Positions 57,065 to 64,000 of a stretch of 64,000 nucleotides of DNA are shown piece by piece. Position 1 is the first letter of the stretch. Each line of letters opens with the position of its first letter. Both the position numbers and the translations under genes were made by a program. This DNA comes from Apiotrichum sp. Y4204 (Eukaryota > Basidiomycota > Tremellomycetes > Trichosporonales > Trichosporonaceae): contig JAMYHL010000113.1 of assembly GCA_025531455.1 (NCBI GenBank), forward strand, positions 1 through 64,000, read 5' to 3'. The notes under the pieces were generated by a model. The model worked only from the letters and a program-made list of their open reading frames with translations, ran no database searches and was not told the DNA's origin.

Positions 57065-58827
57065 ATGTCGGAATCGCACTCTCCACCATCAACAATGTTC
57101 CGCGCAGCGCCTCCAGCGTCCGCGCCGCCACCGCCCCCGCAGCAGCAGGCGCCAGATGCGGGCGAGCCCGCTGCGGCCGCCATGGCTGGGCACATCCCGG
57201 AGCCTGCGCCTACGCCCCCGCCAGCACCGCCAGCGCCAAAGGCCGAGGAGGAGTCACTGATCTCGAAAGTGATGAAGGACAAGTACGTGTGCCGCGGGGA
57301 GCCACGCTGACCGCAGCCCGTACTTTGGCGCCGGTGCCGGTCTGATGGTGAGTTCCTTTCTTCTTTATTTTGCTGACAGCAGGGACTGGGCCTGGTACTC
57401 ACCGGCCTGCGGCGAGGCGTCAAGCTCGCGTCTCTGGCCGCCCGGCGCCGCATGCTGATCACGCTGGAGATTCCGTCCAAGGACCGCGCATACCCGTGGT
57501 TTCTGGAGTGGATGGCGGCGCAGGCCGAGGCCGCGCGCGCCGTCCCCGAGGCGGAGCGCGGCATCCGCGGCGCGCTCGCGGGAAAAGTCAACCAGCTGCC
57601 GAGCCACGAGCTCGCTGTCGAGACGACGTACAAGCAGCACGAGAACGGCGCGTCCGAGGCCCTCTTCAACCTCGTCCCTGGCCCGGGAACGCATTATTTT
57701 GCGTACAAGGGCCACTGGTTCCAGGTGAGATAGCTTCTTTTGCCCACCCCGTCAGCTGTCTTGCTCACGTTCAGGTTAAACGCGAGCGCGACGCAAAGCT
57801 CATGGACCTGCACAGCGGCACGCCGTGGGAGACGCTCACGCTCACGGGTCTGAGCAGCTCGCGCACGCTGCTTCCGCAGCTGCTCTCCGAGGCGCGCGAG
57901 CTCGCCGAGCAGGGCACCGAGGGCAAGACGGTGGTGTACACTGCGTGGGGCGTCGAGTGGCGGCCATTCGGGAAACCCCGCCCGCGGCGCGAAATGGGCA
58001 GCGTCGTGCTCGCTGCCGGCGTCGCCGAGCGCATTGAGACGGACCTGCGCGCCTTCCTCGCGCGTCACAAGTGGTATGCCGAGCGCGGTAAGTCACGAAG
58101 CGTGCGTGAATAATCAAGCTAACTGATAGGCATTCCATATCGCCGCGGATACATGCTCACTGGTCCGCCGGGGAGCGGCAAGACGTCATTTATCCAGGCG
58201 CTTGCGGGCTCGCTCGGGTACAACATCTGCCTGCTCAACCTCGCCGAGCGGGGGCTCACGGACGACAAGCTCAACCACCTGCTGGGACTCGTCCCGGACC
58301 GCAGCTTTGTGCTCCTCGAAGATGTCGATTCGGCATTCACGCGCCGTGTCCAGACGAGCGAGGACGGGTTCAAGTCGAGCGTCACTTTCAGTGGTTTGTT
58401 GAACGCGCTCGACGGCGTCGCGTCCTCCGAGGAGCGGGTCATTTTCATGACCACCAACCATGTCGAGCGCCTCGATCCCGCTCTTATCCGTCCCGGCCGC
58501 GTGGATATCAATGAGAAGCTGGACGACGCAGTCGGCGAGCAGGCCAAACGTCTGTTTGTCAAGTTTTACGCGCGCTCAGACGATGCAGAATCGCCAGAGG
58601 TCGCGGAAGCCGACGCCTCGACAGAACCGAATCCGCTTCTTCGCGACGAGCCACTCGCCCCTGGTGAGGTCGAGCGCCTCGGCGACGAGGTTGCGCGGAT
58701 TGTGGATGCCGCGCGGAAGGAGGGCCGTACAGCATCCATGGCCAGTCTGCAAGGCCACTTTATTCGCCACGGTGCAAGGCAGAGCGTCGACGGCATTGAC
58801 GCGCTGTGCAAAGTCCACCACCGCTAG
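57065..58827 (+). CDS. BCS1: Bcs1-type mitochondrial AAA ATPase
   Basis: Five exons (57065-57282, 57317-57347, 57383-57724, 57775-58087, 58130-58827) join in phase to 533 residues. Bcs1 inserts the Rieske iron-sulfur protein into complex III from the matrix side. A Pro/Ala-rich N-terminus leads to a single membrane helix ([20 protein letters not shown], across two junctions), then the BCS1-specific domain ([20 protein letters not shown]). The AAA core has Walker [10 protein letters not shown], Walker [13 protein letters not shown], sensor [19 protein letters not shown] and arginine fingers. Exon 2 is only 31 nt. Met at 57095 is an alternative start. Confidence 0.95.
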
Positions 58828-59098
58828 ACATAGAAGAATCGCATTGCTCATAGCTCACATCCTGTCATTGCCATTGTACACTACCATGCACCCCTCTTGC
58901 GCTGCGCCAAAACCATTAGCCATGCATGTTGGCCGTATCCTACAAAAGCAAACCAAAGAGCAGAGACATATTATACAACACACGGCGCTCTACGGTGCGT
59001 TGCATCCGGCGTGTGCGCGCCACTGTATTCTCTGGACTACGTCGAGTCCCTCTACACTGTTCCCTCTAACCCCCAACCCACTTCACTCTCCTCCCCGC

Positions 59099-62000
59099 CT
59101 AGATATAGTTATTGTTTTGGTAGCCGCCATACTGGTTGCCATGATTGCCATGGTTGCCGTGGTTGCCGGGATTACCACCGTAGGGCGGCGCGTTGTAGTG
59201 GTTGCTGTTTCGTGAGCCCTGGCGGTACACGTTTCCGCCCGGCATCATATCTTGAGGGTAGTGTCCCGAGGTCTGCGGCGTCGGGAAGACGGCGCTGTGG
59301 TTTTGTTGCTGCATGTGCGCAAACTGGTTGTACACGGGGGCACCACCACCGCCGCCGCCGCCGCCACCACCGTTTGCGCCGGCGCCAGCACCACCAAAGT
59401 TGTGCGTGCTCGCCGACGAGATACTCGCCCGGTCCGCTGCCACTGGGTAGTTGCCCCCATCGTACCCGCTGTAGCCCCCATATCCACCATAGTCGTGGAT
59501 CGATCCGCCGCCCATGCTCGTGCGGTGGTTGAGCGGCGCAGGTGGGAAGTAGTTGGGGTCCTGCGTATACACCGGGTTCAGGAGCGGGTTGTTGAGCAGC
59601 AATGTCGGCGTCAGCTCGTAGATATGCTGTCCTATGCCGCGCGTGCGCCGCGAGTCGTCCGTCCGCTTGCAGATATGTATGCGCGGCTCCTGCGACGTGA
59701 CTTCGTCGCCCCAGCCCCTGTGATGTTAGTAAGGGTTCTTGTAGGCGCTGTTGGGTACTCACTTTGGCCCTGGGCTGTCGTTGTACTGACGCGCCTGGCC
59801 GCCAGTGCCGTCCCACGTGCAGCGGATATCGCTGCCAGTGTAGATCTGGAGAAGCTTGGCGGAATCGATGTGGCGTATCTCGATAAACGACGGCGAGATG
59901 AGCAGAAGGTACGGCGGGTGGAAGGCGACGCTCTCGGGCTGGCCCTCCCATTCGATCGCCTGGATGGTGCGGTTGGGCTCGCCGTGTCTTCTGTTAGCGA
60001 TGCTATATAACATCAACTCACCGGTCGACGTAGATGCCAAACGTGTCATAGCACAACAAGAACTCTGAATCGGTCGAGCGGAACATGGCGAGCGGCTTGG
60101 CGTTTTCGCACTGCCGCGCAAGCTCCGCAAGCATTGGCTTCTCGCGCACCTTGACGGGATCGAAGATGGGGATTGCTCCGCCCTTGAGGTCCGTGAGATC
60201 CATGATCTCGAAGCCCTTTGCGCACACGATCGCGAGCTTGGCCTTGAGGAAGTGCACGTGCACGGCCTCGGTAGGAATGAAAAAGTCCTTGTACACCCGG
60301 AACCACTCCGAACGCGTGGACAACAGAGAGCCAAAGCCACGACGCTGGCGGTTGTCCTGCGGCTCGCGGTTGAGAATCGGCTCCAGAACGCGGAACACTG
60401 AGTCGAGCTGGTGTAAGCGGTGATAAGAACAGGAACACTCACTCCCTTGCGCTTCATGTACAGCACGAGTGTGCGTCCCGATATCTGGCCCACACAGAAG
60501 AAGACAATGTCACGCACACCACTAAGACGCTGTGGTGCGGAACGGACCTGCGGTGAGGCTGCCGTAGGCACCAGTGCCTCGAGGTGGTACGCGAGCAGAC
60601 TCTTGTCTGCCAGCACAAGGAATATGCCAAACTCCTCGAGCACGGCAATTTGGGTGACGCTTCGCACGTGCAGCACCTTGCGCAGCGACGACGGTGCGTG
60701 GCGCACACCAATCCATACGCCCTGCTCGCATCCGACAGCAACAAGCGAACGCCTGTCGGGCGTCACTGATAGTCAGCATGACGTTAACACCGCATGACTC
60801 ACTGAATGGCACGGAACATGTCACACGGCCAGTGTAGTCGTCCGTGTTGGCAGGCACACCATATCCAGGCGCCTGGTAGAAGGTGTCGAGACTCAGCGGC
60901 GTCATCTCGAACACCTTGCCAGCGTCATTGACCTCATCACGAAGGACCTTTGCGTGCCTGAGCTTTTCCTCCCACTCCGAGCGCGCGGCGGCCGAATCGG
61001 TCCAGAGGGTGTACTGTCCACTGAGCTGCCCCTGGCCGATAAAGCTGTAGGTGAAGGGGTAGACTGTACGTGAGTCGGACACGGTCGTTGCCTCCTCCTG
61101 GTTGCCACCACCACCGCCGCCGGCGCCACGGATCGTCTTCAGCAGACCGAGTGAGCGGTTCTGCGCCGGCTCGGTGAACGTGCCGAGCTTGAAGAGCTCG
61201 AGTGGGATCGGACGACGGTTTATAGTATACCGCAAGGGAGCGTCCTTGACCTTCGACTTTATCACCTTGACAAGAACAAAGTAGTTGTCGAATAGCAACA
61301 GGTGCAACTCCGACCAGGCACCAGAGATGGTACCTTCAGGCTGGCGGTACACCTTGCCCTTGTGGATGAGCTCGCGCATGGGGTTGAGCAGGTCGAGGTC
61401 CTTGACCGCGCGCTTGCCAAACTTGCCGCCGTCCAGAGTCGTCTTGAACTGCCACAACTCGACCTTTGCCGTGTTGACCGCAACACCCTTCTGTCCTGCC
61501 TTGGCCAGGTTGTCGATGAGGTCAATAATCTGCGGGATACACTCAATGTCTGGGTGGTCGGGCGGGCCGACGGCCTTCTGCAGCTTGAGAATCTCCTTAA
61601 GCAGCAACGGATAACGGACAAGACGCGGGATGGGACGACTGATGTAGTGGTCAATGTCTTGGCGCTTCGAAATGGGATTCCGGCGGCATTCCTGGAGGAA
61701 CGCTGCAAAGGCGGGGTTTCGCATCTTTTCCTCGAGGATCTTGGCCTTGGCAATGGGGTAGTGCGGCATGTACTCCAGGTACGCCTCGTGCCAGTTGAGC
61801 GCGGCATCAAGGACAATATCCGAGATCATGCCGAAGTGCGGGTGCTGCTCGATCTGGCGTTCCTGCAGGGCCTCCAGCAATCGCGAGTGCACTTCGATCA
61901 GGGAGCGGTAGTTGTGGAACGCGTCGTCGATGAAAATATCCAGCCGGGACCGGTCGACAATGGGGTTGTCTGCGTTACGAAGCGGCTCGACGAACACGGT

Positions 62001-64000
62001 GTCTATTGCCTCGAGATCCGCCACGTAATCCATCTCGCCCTTGATCAGCTCCCAAATGACCATCTGACGCTTGAGCTCCTTCTTCTCCATCACGCTGAGG
62101 ACGCTGGCGGGTACAATTGACTCGTAAGCGAGGTCGGAATTCGGTCCACGGCCCTTGGAAGCCTGGAAAAGCTTGAGCTGGGCAATGTACGAGATGTTCT
62201 GAATGGACGAGAGCGACTCGTTGAGGAAGTCGTAGTCTGGGTCGTCGGCACTTGTCGCCTTGAGAATCTGCTCGAGCGCTGGGGGATACCGCTGCAAGTG
62301 CGTAGCCGGCCGCTTGAGAAGGTAGCGCAGATCGCCACGGCGGTCGCCGTTGTGCGAGACGCGCTGCAGCCACGCCGCAAACCTGGAGTTTTCTTCCACT
62401 GTCGTTGTAAGCAGCTGGTCGGCGTGGGACAGATTGTCCATGTACTCGGGGTACAGGCTGCGGAAGTCGGTGGCGGCCTCGAGAAGGATATCGCCCACGG
62501 TGACGATGAGTGGCGACTGCTCACGCAGCCGGATAGCAAAGTTGTCGATAAGTCTGCGCGAGGCGCGCCGGATCTCGGTAACGTTCCCAAAGAGCTGCTG
62601 CACAAAGTGCTCGAGACGGTGGTAAGGCTCAATGACTGGCGGGTGGGCGGAGAGAAGCGGGGTGATAAAGACAGACTCGAGAGCACCGAGGTCAGCCTCG
62701 TACCGCTCCTCTTCGAGGATCGCTTGGCGTATGAGAGTCTGACGCGTGCGCTGCTGCTCAGTGAGCTCGGCTAGAATGACAGGGTCAACGTCCTCTGTCC
62801 AATCTGTCTCATTCTTCACCATCGGGGCGCGCGAGGACGCAGAGTCCTCCTCGACGTTCGTCAGAAAGGCGCTGGGCGGCGTCTTCCACGGACAGCGAGG
62901 GGCGTAACACCTCTTGTCCCCGGGGCAGCTGGGCGAGTAGCACTTTGTTGCCATGGTGAGCACACCACTCGGGAGTGGGACAGCAATAGGGCCCGTGCCG
63001 CCCTCCATCTCGTTCATAAAGTTGAAGACGACGTCGGATGAATCCCGGATCGGCTTGTCGTCCCAGTCCACCTCCATCACCCACAGCTGCGATTGCAGCG
63101 AACGTGCGGTGATGAGCGCAAAGCGGCGGTCCTGGGGATCCTCGCGCGTGAACGACGGGAGAAACGACTGTATGGTGGTCTGCAGGTTAGGCCATGGCAC
63201 TGCACCGGTTCTTGCACTCTACTCACAACCAAGTCGCGGCCCGTAAAAGTGCCGACCCATGTGATGCCGCCCTTGACATGGTGGCCACGGACCACCCGGT
63301 CACGGAGCTGCACGGCTGTTTCGCTGAGGAATGCAGGGTTGAAGAAGCGAATCTCGTTGACCTCTTCCTCAATGTCGTGGTCCTCGCTGGCAGAGTCCTC
63401 GTACTCGTCATACACGCCGTCCTCCTCGTAGTAGCCGTCCTGCTCCTGTGACTGGTGCAGGAGGAGCTTGGTCTGCACCCAGCGCGAGTTGGACTGCTCT
63501 GCCCATTCTGTATCAGGTGCGCCAGGATGGGACGAGGAGCCGGCCTGCATCCCCACAGGCGTGTCGTCATGAATGTGATGGTCGAGCATGAGCTGCGTGG
63601 GAGGTTCACTGTCCACTGTGTCTCCCCGTTGCAAAGGGCGCGTGGGTCCAGCGCGTGGCGTCGATGGGAATCCGTCAAAGGAGGAGGCCGAGACAGTGCG
63701 TGACCGGGTGTCGAAGACGTCGAGCTGGTCGCGATCGGGCGCCCCAGACTGTCCAGAATTGGAACCATCGAAATGCGGGAGATACCCGTTGGAAGCAGAG
63801 GGGGTGCGGTCGCCGCTGCCGGATGGGTACGCGGCGGACACAAAGGGCCGCTGGGGAACGGAGACGTGCGGCGGCTCGTCGCGCTCAGGTCGGTAGTCGT
63901 ACTGTTGCGGCTGCGGCGGCGGCAGTGGCGGCTGGTATCGGTTTTGCTGAGGCGGCTGTGGCTTCTGGGCTGGCTCGTTCGGTGGGGCGGAAACCTGCTC
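59099..64000 (-). CDS. Rom2-like Rho guanine-nucleotide exchange factor, tandem DH domains, N-terminus missing
   Basis: Six exons in the window (64000-63227, 63179-60803, 60765-60443, 60407-60022, 59987-59763, 59717-59099) join in phase to 1567 residues; the frame is open at the right edge, so the start lies beyond. Counting from 64000: a Gln/Pro-rich start, then a DEP-like end (VRGHHVKGGITWVGTFTGRD, ~239-256). CYSPSCPGDKRCYAPRCP (~338-355) is a known Rom2-family segment. A first DH-like domain lies at ~405-590 and a second, more canonical DH at ~630-820 (RPIPRLVRYPLLLKEILK). A PH domain follows (WSELHLLLFDNYFVLVKV), then a CNH domain (LVAVGCEQGVWIG) and a Gly/Asn/Tyr-rich tail. Such proteins activate Rho1 in the cell-wall integrity pathway. 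Confidence 0.92.

Noticed and set aside
1..64000. A secondary-metabolite, defence or mating-type cluster
   Set aside because: No polyketide synthase, peptide synthetase, terpene cyclase, homeodomain pair or pheromone genes were found; the genes are mostly housekeeping.

Overview
The window is fungal nuclear DNA, most likely from a basidiomycete yeast of the Tremellomycetes. Trichosporonales is my best guess, but no marker gene proves it. The evidence is GC-rich coding sequence with strongly C/G-ending codons, genes split by many very short introns (33-60 nt) with GTGAGT/GTAAGT donors and CAG acceptors, and typical fungal proteins (Sec12, Bcs1, NRDE2, a Rom2-type RhoGEF, a Kv-beta-like aldo/keto reductase). 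All exon coordinates were worked out by hand. For every multi-exon gene except two the splice phases close exactly; the exceptions are the GH172 gene and the thioredoxin-like gene.

Layout. 1-720: four-plus copies of a 158-bp tandem repeat. 1.6-3.0 kb (+): a GH172/DUF2961 gene with an apparent frameshift. 3.5-6.4 kb (-): a single-exon VIT plus VWA protein. 8.1-8.9 kb (-): a GPI-anchored, Ser/Thr-rich, Cys-containing surface protein. 10.5-11.0 kb (+): a DUF3224-like small protein. 11.8-15.2 kb: two divergent single-pass membrane proteins with Ser/Thr-rich stalks. 15.6-16.9 kb (-): an alpha/beta-hydrolase-3. 17.6-18.9 kb (+): a membrane J-protein. 19.3-20.4 kb (-): a double AN1 zinc-finger protein ending in a CaaX-like box. 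21.5-23.1 kb (-): a mitochondrial hotdog thioesterase-like protein. 24.8-25.8 kb (-): a disordered protein of unknown function. 25.8-33.6 kb: a 7.8-kb stretch where I can support no gene. 33.6-37.7 kb: a divergent Kv-beta aldo/keto reductase and an SDR. 38.0-38.7 kb (-): a TXNDC17-like thioredoxin. 41.0-45.6 kb: divergent mitochondrial malate dehydrogenase and allantoinase. 45.6-49.1 kb: intergenic, with a pyrimidine-rich tandem-repeat region behind a TATA box. 49.1-64.0 kb: a dense block of NRDE2 (+), SEC12 (+), phosphoserine aminotransferase (-), BCS1 (+) and a Rom2-like RhoGEF (-) whose N-terminus lies beyond the right edge.

Most genes are housekeeping: ER-to-Golgi transport (SEC12), complex III assembly (BCS1), the TCA cycle (MDH), serine synthesis (SER1), purine-nitrogen recovery (allantoinase), RNA surveillance (NRDE2) and cell-wall integrity signalling (Rom2-like GEF). 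I see no biosynthetic cluster, complete transposon, CRISPR array, rRNA or convincing tRNA. The less ordinary items are the tandem DH domains in the RhoGEF, the CaaX-like tail on the AN1 protein, the divergent pair of stalked membrane proteins, the transcript-like pyrimidine repeat region at 47-48 kb, and two possible gene lesions.
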